30,289 nt of DNA from a virus. Of the stretch, positions 16,067 to 24,210 are shown one piece after another; position 1 is the stretch's first letter, and every line of letters starts with the position of its first letter. The DNA lies in the IMG/VR virus record IMGVR_UViG_3300015372_000014, positions 1-30,289 of that record; one strand, 5' to 3'. A model generated the notes under the pieces. It was given only the letters and a program-made list of their open reading frames with translations. It had not been told where the DNA came from and did no database searches. The position numbers were made by a program, and so were the translations under genes.

Positions 16067-17681
16067 GTTGAGAGATCAGTGGATTGTCTCCTCGCGAGAT
16101 GCGCCTTTTCGCAGAGTCGGACATCCTTGCGCGCGTTTCGCTAGAGAATATGCGCCGCTTGCGGCAGTCCGGACACCATGCCGTGGATCGCCGAGCAAAA
16201 GATGAAGAAAAAAAGCTGTTATATCCTCGCTCCCACTGATGGCCATTGGCGCACTGAAACCTTAGAACAGTCTGCTTTTTGTCGAAAAAGGTTAAAGATA
16301 GACATACGCCGCCTTGGCTCTCTGCGAACTCCTTAGCCCTCATAAACCTAGCGTCTCGTTGGGACAGGATAAAACATTGACCGCACCAGCTACCGCGTGT
16401 CTTAACGCTCCAAAAAGTTGCACGAATCGGATGCCCTTCTAGGCATTCCCAATTCATCGGCTTCTTGTTGCCGAGATATTCCGTCGATACAAGCCTCCCA
16501 CCCCTAGAGGCCGCGAAGGCTTGTGCTTCTTCAAGGGACCCAACGCGCTTTCTTAATTTTGCGCATTTACCGCACCATTCACCATACTTGATGATGCCAA
16601 CCGGCAGTGAAAAGACGTGCCCGCTAGCACATCTCCATGTCAAGTTATCGCGTGCCCTCCGATAGGTAGTAGAAACCAGTTCTCCGCCATTCTTGTGCGC
16701 TAGCGCTAACATCTCAGCCGTGACAGGCTTCTCTTGCCCAAGCAAGTCAATACTAGGCACCTGTGCCAATCGGCTCTTCCACCCGCGAATAGGCTTCAAC
16801 CCAGCGCACGAAACTGCAAACTCGACCTGCTTTATGATTTTCATCTTATCTGGGAAGCCGATAGGCGCCACAACGATAACCAGCGACACGCCATTCTCCC
16901 AACAGCGCCTGCGCTTTTCGTCATCCTTTTCCTGCGTAGAGACAGTAACCCTTTCTCCTAGATGTCTCTGTGGTTCGAAATGTTGAATGCCTTGGTATTC
17001 AAAGGCGATGCCTAGGCTCTGGTTGTATCCATCCAACTCTAGAATGCTGCGCTTACTGCGCCGCAAGAAGTCAGGCCTGGACTTTGGGAAGGGAGCTCTG
17101 AACAGCGCTTCCATGGTTGCTCTACATATAACCTCGCCTCTCAAGGGGCCCCTGCACTCGAGGCACCATGTCCCTGCTCTATTACTGGTGCCTTTGACGT
17201 TGCCCCATGCAGCAGTCCAGTTATGCCCGTATGAGCAGCGCCATAAATATTGGTGATTTCTGGAGATGTAGCTATCCGAGAGACACTCTCCGCCCAATCC
17301 TGCCGCATGAGCTTTTAGGTCTTCAATCGTCCATACCTTACGGTCCGGCGCAATCATATCTGCGCCCTTCCAGAATCTCTGGTAGTGTTTTACGCAAAGG
17401 TTCCTGGTTTTCGATTTGCGGCCACAGTTTGGGAACTGGCAGGTCTTCGGAGGGCGCCGCCGCAACTCTCCGGTTGACACATCTAGCGGCTGACCGCGCT
17501 GATTTCGGATATAGTGTTTTAGGCAGTAGCCGCGAGCAGCGTGCTTCCTGTTGCAGTCCCCGACCGAACAGGTTCGCACTGGCCGAACTGAATCATCGCA
17601 GAACAGCGAAGGCTGCGTTGGCTCCGCATCGGTGATGAGTTGCGGAAGTATGCTGCTAGCCATAAGGCTGTCGTCAGCCAT
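15966..17681 (-). CDS. Homing-endonuclease-like protein with zinc ribbons and NUMOD3-type motif (571 aa)
   Basis: Probable free-standing homing endonuclease. N-terminal small zinc fingers: CSVGDCNRKHAARGYCLKHY and a second copy CQFPNCGRKSKTRNLCVKHY. Four zinc ribbons of the W-x-C-x2-G-H ... C-x2-C type (DUF4379-like) flank a Vsr/PD-(D/E)xK-like core: ILELDGYNQSLGIAFEYQG (E215, D217, E228), then Q-H-F (H234), and later DDEKRRRCWENGVSLVIV. A NUMOD3-like DNA-binding motif, SSETRARMSDSAKRR, lies near the C-terminus. Such core-plus-NUMOD architecture is typical of phage mobile endonucleases. ATG 17681 is preferred (AGGAGA at 17696-17691 on the minus strand, spacing 9); ATG 17699 adds six residues. 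It runs against the tail operon and its last 33 codons and stop are antisense to the tape measure 3' end. It lies 103 bases downstream of the lipoprotein on the same strand. No substrate site can be deduced. Confidence 0.75.
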   Translation of the reverse strand: MADDSLMASSILPQLITDAEPTQPSLFCDDSVRPVRTCSVGDCNRKHAARGYCLKHYIRNQRGQPLDVSTGELRRRPPKTCQFPNCGRKSKTRNLCVKHYQRFWKGADMIAPDRKVWTIEDLKAHAAGLGGECLSDSYISRNHQYLWRCSYGHNWTAAWGNVKGTSNRAGTWCLECRGPLRGEVICRATMEALFRAPFPKSRPDFLRRSKRSILELDGYNQSLGIAFEYQGIQHFEPQRHLGERVTVSTQEKDDEKRRRCWENGVSLVIVVAPIGFPDKMKIIKQVEFAVSCAGLKPIRGWKSRLAQVPSIDLLGQEKPVTAEMLALAHKNGGELVSTTYRRARDNLTWRCASGHVFSLPVGIIKYGEWCGKCAKLRKRVGSLEEAQAFAASRGGRLVSTEYLGNKKPMNWECLEGHPIRATFWSVKTRGSWCGQCFILSQRDARFMRAKEFAESQGGVCLSLTFFDKKQTVLRFQCANGHQWERGYNSFFSSSFARRSTAWCPDCRKRRIFSSETRARMSDSAKRRISRGDNPLISQLKQQGGLALPSQPLTGRAGRLPHSGDSGWPPPK

Positions 17682-17711
17682 GTGGCGATGTCTCCTCATC
17701 CCTCGTGGTCA

Positions 17712-17750
17712 GGGGACGGATCGGCGTTAGAGCGCTGCCCGTCCCCGTTT
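17712..17750 (+). terminator. Hairpin between endonuclease-like and lipoprotein genes
   Basis: GGGGACGG (17712-17719) pairs perfectly with CCGTCCCC (17739-17746), with further partial pairing inside, and is followed by GTTTCGTTCT. On the plus strand it could terminate transcripts that run from the tape measure gene through the antisense endonuclease-like gene. On the minus strand it lies just after the lipoprotein stop but lacks a T-run. Confidence 0.5.
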
Positions 17751-17784
17751 CGTTCTAGGCTGACATCTGGCGGCTAGCAAGCTT

Positions 17785-18429
17785 TCAGCCAACCGGCCCC
17801 GCCGAATGCACGAGCGCTTGGAATTCGTGGCTCGCGATAAACAATCGGATCGCATGGCGCACGGCCGCAGTATCAGCGACGTTCAACGGCTGCGATGCAC
17901 CACTAATCCTTGATACACCCGTAGTTGTCGTCCTTAGGACGACGGTCCTGCTGGCAGGGTCGAACACCTGCCACTCAATCGCGACAGCGGAGTCGGCTGA
18001 TCCGTTGGTCAGATCTCCGAACCCACCCATCGGGAAGCACGCGTTGTCATGCACATCAATGACGCGGCCTGCGATACGGATGGCGGTCGGGTTATCGTCA
18101 GCCGTGGCGAACAGATCGCCCGGCGGATTGATCAGCGGGTAGCCGTTCATAGCGAATTCCTCGCGGATGATTTCGAGCGCCACCTCACTCGTCGAGTTAA
18201 ACGCATGTGCGTTCAGCGTCGCGTGTGGGATACACAACAGACCGAGGGCAATCACCCCATTCTGGTGGCCGAGCGGAAGCTGGAGCACCAGTTTCTGGAC
18301 AGCGATGGGTCGCATATTGGCGTCCGCATGTGGCACGTAAACCTCTGGCACGGGTGGTGGCGCTGAGACGCACCCAGCTAGCGCGCCCAATGTTAGCGCC
18401 GTTGTAGCTAGAATGATGAACTTACGCAT
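17785..18429 (-). CDS. Phage-encoded lipoprotein (214 aa)
   Basis: The start at 18429 is fixed by AGGAGGGA five bases upstream and by the signal peptide it produces: MRKFIILATTALTLGALAGC, a lipoprotein signal with lipobox L-A-G-C (lipidated Cys20). Val at position +2 predicts outer-membrane sorting in a Gram-negative host. The frame is open up to 18477, but that adds a non-signal extension. After a Pro-rich linker (SAPPPVPEVYVP) the mature domain is about 180 residues, with EIIREEFAMNGYPLI, RIAGRVIDVHDNACFP and a strand pair AVAIEWQVFDPASRTVVLRTT, then a helix VRHAIRLFIASHEF. The fold reads like small periplasmic lipoproteins (CsgG/YajG-like), but the function is not established. Because it is transcribed apart from the tail operon it may be a cargo (moron) gene, for example for surface exclusion; that is inference. 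Confidence 0.8.
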   Translation of the reverse strand: MRKFIILATTALTLGALAGCVSAPPPVPEVYVPHADANMRPIAVQKLVLQLPLGHQNGVIALGLLCIPHATLNAHAFNSTSEVALEIIREEFAMNGYPLINPPGDLFATADDNPTAIRIAGRVIDVHDNACFPMGGFGDLTNGSADSAVAIEWQVFDPASRTVVLRTTTTGVSRISGASQPLNVADTAAVRHAIRLFIASHEFQALVHSAGPVG

Positions 18430-18567
18430 TGTTCCCTCCTGTTGGAGGATCTCTAGCATAATTGTTATGCGTTGCACAACAATTCAGTGACGTGCGGCTG
18501 CTTCCGTAGCGAAGCATAGCGGCCTCCCCGACCAATCGATTGAGATCAATAATGAAAGGGCACACCA
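18430..18567. promoter_or_regulatory. Divergent intergenic region with several dyads
   Basis: This 138-base, relatively AT-rich gap separates the minus-strand lipoprotein from the plus-strand giant gene and should hold the lipoprotein promoter. Dyads seen: GCATAA-TTG-TTATGC (18456-18470), ATTGTT/AACAAT (18461-18466 and 18478-18483), the palindrome CAATCGATTG (18533-18542), and ATTGA-GA-TCAAT (18539-18550). A weak minus-strand promoter candidate is TTGTTG, 16 bases, TATGCT. No clear plus-strand promoter was found. Confidence 0.45.
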
Positions 18568-21500
18568 TTGGAATATGGTTGGGCCGGCAGCGGCAGCTAT
18601 TTAACCGCACCAGTTACCGCACTATCGACTGAATTAACCGGCCTCGCATCGTCATCTGGCGATGTGTTGGCGGTCTCGGCGCCGTTCGCCAACTCGCAAG
18701 GCGCGGTCTGGGCCGACTTGGAGTTTATCGCCGGTGGGACATGTTCCCCCGGCGTTGATGCGTTCCTTGAGGTATGGATCCTCCGTTCACTCGACGGCGG
18801 CCTGACGTTCGAAGACGGTTCCTCCACGGTCGCTCCCGCGCGCGGTCCGGATGCGACCATCGAAATCAATACCGGCACGAGCATAACCCCGCACGCGGGA
18901 TATCCAGGCGTCATGCTGCCGCCGGGGACATTCAAGGTTGCCCTACGCAATCAAATGGGCGTCGCCATTCCGTCCGGTTCCTCGGTGCGCTTTGCCGTCT
19001 ATTCCGAGGGCTCTGGGGCCGATAGCGCGGTTTTGGCCGGTGATGCCACAGGCACCACCGCGCTGCGCATTGCCGACATGATGGAGCGCTTCGGCGTCGT
19101 CACCTATTCGCAGTCAGTTGCCGGGACCAATCCGTGGGGAGCCGGGGTCAGCAACTACACCACAGACTCGGTGATCCAGGCGCTTACCTACCTGACCGCC
19201 AATAGCGGCATGCGCTGCAACATTCGAGAATACCACGTTGCTGGCCGCGACACCGGCGGCGGCTCAAATCAGCTGTCCTGGTGCCCGACCGTCGCTGCCT
19301 CCACCGGCAGTAAGTTTTCCGTTTCTTTACTGCGCGGTGCAGTCGCCGCCGATGCGACATCGCTCGCAGCAATGGCAGTTTCATCGGCCGACGGCACGGG
19401 CTGGATGGCCTGGGCCGAAGGTTTGAACACGCCAAACGACGGCAGCGTCTCCGCGGCGAACTGCGTCACGGTGCAGCAAACGCTGTATAACGGCGTTGCA
19501 GCGACCCGAGATAGGACGAACCCTGTCACCGTCGCCAGTCCGTCGTATACATACAATACGCTGCCTCCTGAGACCTCGACGGCAATCGCCAGCTATCTCA
19601 CCACGCAGCAAAAGTCTGATCTGCTGGCATCATCCTCGCTCGCCTCGGTGCGGTTCTTCCCAACGCTTGATCCAGAGGCGGACGACAGTTCCAGCCGCGG
19701 TGGCAATGCTGATGACGTAGCGCTGGGCCACGGTGTCTACTTCGGCAAGCCACTAATCCTTGGTGAGTGGCATCCGACCTCGGGGAATACTGACAGCCCA
19801 AGCCATGCCACCGACGATAGCTTTGGCGCGCTCTATGCCGCGCTCGGCATATTGAACTTTCATCGGCTCGGCTACGAGGCGTGGTTCTACAAATCTCTGT
19901 TCGATATCGGCCAGAGTGGTGACAGTCCGTTTGTGCGCGTCGGCCTGTTTCCCAATAGCGGCAGCGACACACCGCGGCTGCCTGCGCGCACCATCCGTGC
20001 GATGTATGCGCTGACCGGAGATAGCGGATCCAAGAAACGCACCTTCCGGCCATCGAAGTTAGACTACACGATCACGGGCCTGCAGGCGCCAGGGTCCAAT
20101 GCGACGCCATGGACCGGCGGTCACCATCGTCTGTATCAGAATTCAGGCGGCACATTTTTCCTGTTCATCTGGAACGAGCAGCGGCCGATACTCGGCAGCG
20201 GCGCCACCATTACGGTCAGTTTCATCCGATCTATGGCGCGGGTCGTGCATTATGATCTGACCACCGATGCGACGACCGCGGAGACTCCGGTTGCGACGTT
20301 GACCAACATCGCCACGCTGAACTTCTCGCTGACCGCGTCGGTGCATCTGTTTGTCATATCCCCACAGGGATCGATTATTCCCACCGAAAGTGCGCAGGAC
20401 ACCACCCTGACCACGGCAACTGGGGCGATTTATGACGCGGCTGGCGTTGCCTATACGCTGATCAACAATCCGCCCAACGGCTTCCAGGTCAATCACGCGG
20501 GGCAGACCGACGGATCCAATATCGTCCTGCTTCTCTATCACGATCATGCCGTTTATTGGCAGACATCGACCAACTCCTGGGCGGTTTGGTCAGGCAGCAC
20601 TTGGGTAACAGTTCCAGGCGACCCGCGCATCGTCTTGAGTGAAAGCCCAGAGGGCCTGACGATTACTGGGCCTGGAACGACGATATTTGCATCGCAGACC
20701 CCTGGCTCTCCTGCAGGCGCCTCGCTTGACCAGTTCACCATCAACTCCAGCGCGCAGATGGTGCGAAATGGCGTCGCCGATGCCGGCACGGCAAACGTCA
20801 TGCAGGCCTACTATCATAATCATACGGTATATATCCAGCAGACCGCGGGAAACGCCTTTGGCACGCCTGGTTGGTCGACTTGGAACGGCGCGACGTGGGT
20901 CGCAGTGGCAAATCCGTTCGGCACCGTGGAATCACCCGAAGGCACACAAGTCTCAAGCATCGGGCCGACGATCAATGCCTCGGTAACCCCAGGCACGGCA
21001 TCGAGCACGGTGCATGTCTTTGCGCTCGTCCAGGGCACGCAACCTGACAATCCAGTTTTCCAGATGACCTTCGATGGCACCCTGGATACCGAAAGCTGGG
21101 GCGTCGATCTGCTCTACTACCACAATCATCAGATCTACGAGCGCACGATCGGTTCCAATTCGCTCGGCAGTCCGGCGTGGTATGTCTGGACAGGGCCTGG
21201 AATGTTCGACTGGACCGATACATCTAATCCGATCCCAGCGGCACCGACCGAGACGACCAGCGGCACCTATGTCACCACCGCAGGAACGATCATCTATGCA
21301 TCACTGACGCCAGGCCAGGTAGGCGGCATCGTTCTTGACCAATGGGCTATAACTTCGAGCCGCACATTGAACCGCAACGGCTCGCCAGACGGTTCGTCCA
21401 GTAACGTCGTCGCTATCTACTACGCCTCACACTTCCTGTATCGCCAGGAATCCACCCCTAACACGCTCGGCGATAATCCTGGTTGGTGGCAATGGAACGG

Positions 21501-24210
21501 CTCCGGCTGGATCGACGTGCACGACCCGCGCCCAGTCAATCCCGCCATTACGATCGCCAACATCCCGCAGGTCATCGAGGGCCAAACATTTGGCGTGAGT
21601 GGCACGCTGCAGGGACAGGCCACACCTCCAGCACTGCAATACCGCGATGGCGCTGGTGCATGGGTAGCGCTGCCGGCCGGGGCGTCGGTCTCGACGACGG
21701 CGTTCAGTTTTACCCATCCGGCGATGACGACAACTTCCGCAGGAGCGCCTCCACTCGCGGCTGCGCAAGGCTACAACATGCGCACCCTCGGGCCGCTGCC
21801 AACGCTGAACAGCAATTGGTTCGTGCAGCCCGGCTACAGCGTATTTCAAAACGCCAACGGATCCATGACTGACCCTGGTCCCCAGGGGGCTGGCTATGGC
21901 GCGAACGACCATGTGCGCACTTGCAGCCCGAATGGAACGAATTTCCATGGCAGCGCATTCGGCGGCGGCGGCTATTTTGAAATCGATATGGCGTTCCAGA
22001 ACAACTCCTCGTCGCAGACGGGGAGCGGCTGGCCCGCATGGTGGGCCAATAATATCGAAGACGCGTTTAACGACACGCCGGGATTTCTTCCAGAAGGCAT
22101 TGGCATCGAATATGATGCGGCGGAATTCTTGGACCAAATTCCCAGCCAAGGCGGCACGATCAACGCCGGCATCATCCTGTGGGACCAACCCGGCCATATG
22201 TGGACATCGCTGGATAATGGCCAGCCCGGCGGCATGACCCCGCCCTCCGACCTGAGGCAGCGGCATAAATATTCGTGGCTCTGGGTGCCTGCAACAGGAA
22301 GCACGCAAGGCTACATCAAGAATTACATCGATGGTGTGCAGCTCGGGAATACCTACACCTGGAACCTATACGACGTTAGCCGCGGATGGGCCGAAACGCG
22401 AGATGTCGATCCATGGTCCCCGATGGACGCTCTTCGCTTCAAGTTGATGATTGGCACGAACGACGAAAATCCGTGCACGATTTACACAGTGTCCGTCTGG
22501 CAAAGGGACGATAGCCAGAACCTTCGCGTCGGCGTCGCTCTACCGAGCCAAGGTGGCGGCGGCAGTGGTGGAACGTCATCGGTCAGCGTTCGGCTTGCAG
22601 CAAATACTGCCATCCAAGCGACGTCAAACACGTTCAACATTGTCCCCGCCGGAGCGATGACGCTGACCGGCATTACGCTCTCTGGCACCACCGTGGTGGC
22701 GGGATCCGGTGCTGGCACACCGATTGGCAATGTCGCTGTCCAAGCAACCGGCGGCACCTTCTCAGGCACGCTCTCGGTCAACGATACGACGCACTTCCGC
22801 TTTGTCGGTTCTTCACTGCAATTGGCCACCACGCTGGCCGCCGGCAATTACCCGATCAACATCACCGCGACCCAGTCAGGCGCGTCCGCGTCACCGATGG
22901 TCAGAGCGTTCACCATTCAGGCGACGACCTCAAGCAACACCACTGTGAACTTCTCGGCGCCTACTGGGAAAACCCTGCTCAAGACGATGTGGGGCTTTTC
23001 TTGCAGCATCTATGGCGGCCAGTTCTTCAGCAACGCAACATTCCGCAACACCGCCAACACGTGGCTGAAACCCGCGTGCCTATGGTTCAACACGGACTGG
23101 AACCTCGACACCGACTACGCCAACGGCAATATGGGAACCATCAATGCGCTGTTGGGTAACTACCGCTCGTTCTGTCAGACCGGCGTGCGCGTCATCATGG
23201 GCGTCGCCGGCTCTCTGACACCGACGGACTCACCTTCTGTTGTGGCGTCGCGGGCGGCGAATTTTGCCAGCTATCTGGCGAACAACGGCTACTCCGACAT
23301 TATGGACTTCAGCGCCGGAAATATGTGGAATATCGATGGCGTGTCACAGGCGACGATGACGCCATACTTTACCGCTATTGCTGACGCGCTGCACAACGTC
23401 AATTCAGCCTATCGTGTCTGGGGACCACCGCAGTGGGATCCGGCGGTTTATGCCAATTCGACGTTCGCCAACGTGTCCAATATGGCCAATCGGTGCAATG
23501 GCGTGATCTGGATGGCCTATCACGGCGGCGGCCCAAACAATAATCTAACCACACCGTTGAACACGCTTTACGGGCAATTCGGCGTTAACACCACGGACAA
23601 CAGCGTCCAGCGCTCAGCACTATCTGGCACACCATTGGCCAACAAGCCGTTCGGCGTCATCGAATATAATCTTGGAGAGAACGATAACCATAGCAATACA
23701 CTCGCCGAGACCGGGCAATACCACGGAGCGATCTACGCCGCAGCCTACACATATGGCGTGTTCAAGAACGGCACCGGCATGGAGTTCTGCAACTGGCAAA
23801 ACATCGTCAGATATGTGGACGAGGGCTGTATTGGCAGTGTTCAGCAGGGCAGTAGCCTTACAGCGGTAACGGCTGCTGGGTATTTCCTAGGCAAGGCCGG
23901 CCAGTCGCTGTTTGGCGCGGAATACACTGTCTCGAGTTCTATCGCCAACTTGGTGATCCTGGCGGTAAAGCCGACCGCGACGACGTTCGCCATCATGCTG
24001 CTTAACTACGATCTGTCGGCGTCACGCACCGTCAACCTCTCGGTGAGCGCGGGCGGTGTGCCGACAGGCACCATATCACGCTGGGAAATCGGCAAGTCAT
24101 CACCCGGTGGGCCGGTCTCGCCGACCCCAGTGACTGGCACCCAGGCCAGCCTCGCCTCGATCTCCGTCGCTTCGGAGACCGTGGTTATCCTGACGGGAAC
24201 ACTGGCATGA
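18568..24210 (+). CDS. Giant multidomain protein with three glycoside-hydrolase-like domains (1880 aa)
   Basis: Probable tail-tip glycan-processing or receptor-binding protein. Order: N-module (~1-152, paralogous to the next gene); TIM-barrel GH-like domain (~165-610) with WAEGLNTPND at 282-291 and LILGEW (E400); four ~95-residue modules (~608-990) with NVxxxYYHxHxVYxQ and PGWxxWNGxxW; a beta-sandwich-like segment (~990-1060); GH16-like domain (~1070-1325) with GSGWPAWW and IEYDAAEF (E1181, D1183, E1186); a GGGGSGG linker (~1329); a cadherin/Ig-like domain (~1335-1450); and a second GH39/GH79-like barrel plus beta-sandwich (~1455-1880) with SAGNMWNID and FGVIEYN (E1699). In both barrels the usual acid/base Glu of N-E appears replaced (T288, M1586). 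TTG start: GAAAGGG lies 7 bases upstream and the N-terminus aligns with its paralogue. No signal peptide. The stop overlaps the next ATG (ATGA). Confidence 0.85.
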   Translation: MEYGWAGSGSYLTAPVTALSTELTGLASSSGDVLAVSAPFANSQGAVWADLEFIAGGTCSPGVDAFLEVWILRSLDGGLTFEDGSSTVAPARGPDATIEINTGTSITPHAGYPGVMLPPGTFKVALRNQMGVAIPSGSSVRFAVYSEGSGADSAVLAGDATGTTALRIADMMERFGVVTYSQSVAGTNPWGAGVSNYTTDSVIQALTYLTANSGMRCNIREYHVAGRDTGGGSNQLSWCPTVAASTGSKFSVSLLRGAVAADATSLAAMAVSSADGTGWMAWAEGLNTPNDGSVSAANCVTVQQTLYNGVAATRDRTNPVTVASPSYTYNTLPPETSTAIASYLTTQQKSDLLASSSLASVRFFPTLDPEADDSSSRGGNADDVALGHGVYFGKPLILGEWHPTSGNTDSPSHATDDSFGALYAALGILNFHRLGYEAWFYKSLFDIGQSGDSPFVRVGLFPNSGSDTPRLPARTIRAMYALTGDSGSKKRTFRPSKLDYTITGLQAPGSNATPWTGGHHRLYQNSGGTFFLFIWNEQRPILGSGATITVSFIRSMARVVHYDLTTDATTAETPVATLTNIATLNFSLTASVHLFVISPQGSIIPTESAQDTTLTTATGAIYDAAGVAYTLINNPPNGFQVNHAGQTDGSNIVLLLYHDHAVYWQTSTNSWAVWSGSTWVTVPGDPRIVLSESPEGLTITGPGTTIFASQTPGSPAGASLDQFTINSSAQMVRNGVADAGTANVMQAYYHNHTVYIQQTAGNAFGTPGWSTWNGATWVAVANPFGTVESPEGTQVSSIGPTINASVTPGTASSTVHVFALVQGTQPDNPVFQMTFDGTLDTESWGVDLLYYHNHQIYERTIGSNSLGSPAWYVWTGPGMFDWTDTSNPIPAAPTETTSGTYVTTAGTIIYASLTPGQVGGIVLDQWAITSSRTLNRNGSPDGSSSNVVAIYYASHFLYRQESTPNTLGDNPGWWQWNGSGWIDVHDPRPVNPAITIANIPQVIEGQTFGVSGTLQGQATPPALQYRDGAGAWVALPAGASVSTTAFSFTHPAMTTTSAGAPPLAAAQGYNMRTLGPLPTLNSNWFVQPGYSVFQNANGSMTDPGPQGAGYGANDHVRTCSPNGTNFHGSAFGGGGYFEIDMAFQNNSSSQTGSGWPAWWANNIEDAFNDTPGFLPEGIGIEYDAAEFLDQIPSQGGTINAGIILWDQPGHMWTSLDNGQPGGMTPPSDLRQRHKYSWLWVPATGSTQGYIKNYIDGVQLGNTYTWNLYDVSRGWAETRDVDPWSPMDALRFKLMIGTNDENPCTIYTVSVWQRDDSQNLRVGVALPSQGGGGSGGTSSVSVRLAANTAIQATSNTFNIVPAGAMTLTGITLSGTTVVAGSGAGTPIGNVAVQATGGTFSGTLSVNDTTHFRFVGSSLQLATTLAAGNYPINITATQSGASASPMVRAFTIQATTSSNTTVNFSAPTGKTLLKTMWGFSCSIYGGQFFSNATFRNTANTWLKPACLWFNTDWNLDTDYANGNMGTINALLGNYRSFCQTGVRVIMGVAGSLTPTDSPSVVASRAANFASYLANNGYSDIMDFSAGNMWNIDGVSQATMTPYFTAIADALHNVNSAYRVWGPPQWDPAVYANSTFANVSNMANRCNGVIWMAYHGGGPNNNLTTPLNTLYGQFGVNTTDNSVQRSALSGTPLANKPFGVIEYNLGENDNHSNTLAETGQYHGAIYAAAYTYGVFKNGTGMEFCNWQNIVRYVDEGCIGSVQQGSSLTAVTAAGYFLGKAGQSLFGAEYTVSSSIANLVILAVKPTATTFAIMLLNYDLSASRTVNLSVSAGGVPTGTISRWEIGKSSPGGPVSPTPVTGTQASLASISVASETVVILTGTLA
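20392..21535 (+). repeat. Four tandem ~95-codon modules (YYH-x-H type)
   Basis: Inside the giant protein, units starting near 20392, 20638, 20929 and 21247 each encode a segment with G-T/P-x-I-x-A-S, then N-V-x-x-x-Y-Y-H-N-H-x-V-Y, and end in P-G-W-x-x-W-N-G-x-x-W. A fifth, more diverged unit lies in the 425-residue appendage protein between its two proline linkers. The repeated aromatic/His pattern suggests a carbohydrate-binding beta module, which is inference. Confidence 0.75.

Noticed and set aside
16693-17635. Several plus-strand open frames inside the endonuclease-like gene
   Set aside because: The minus frame has repeated Cys/His motifs and a nuclease core; the plus frames have no motifs or start signals.
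18536-18549. FNR/FixK-like box TCGAT-TGAG-ATCAA before the giant gene
   Set aside because: It differs from TTGAT-N4-ATCAA at one base, but a single short match is expected by chance and the position, 18 bases before the start codon, is not typical of activation.
21427-22308. Minus-strand open frame of 293 codons opposite the giant gene
   Set aside because: Arg/His-rich shadow frame without motifs; the plus frame encodes the duplicated GH16-like domain here.
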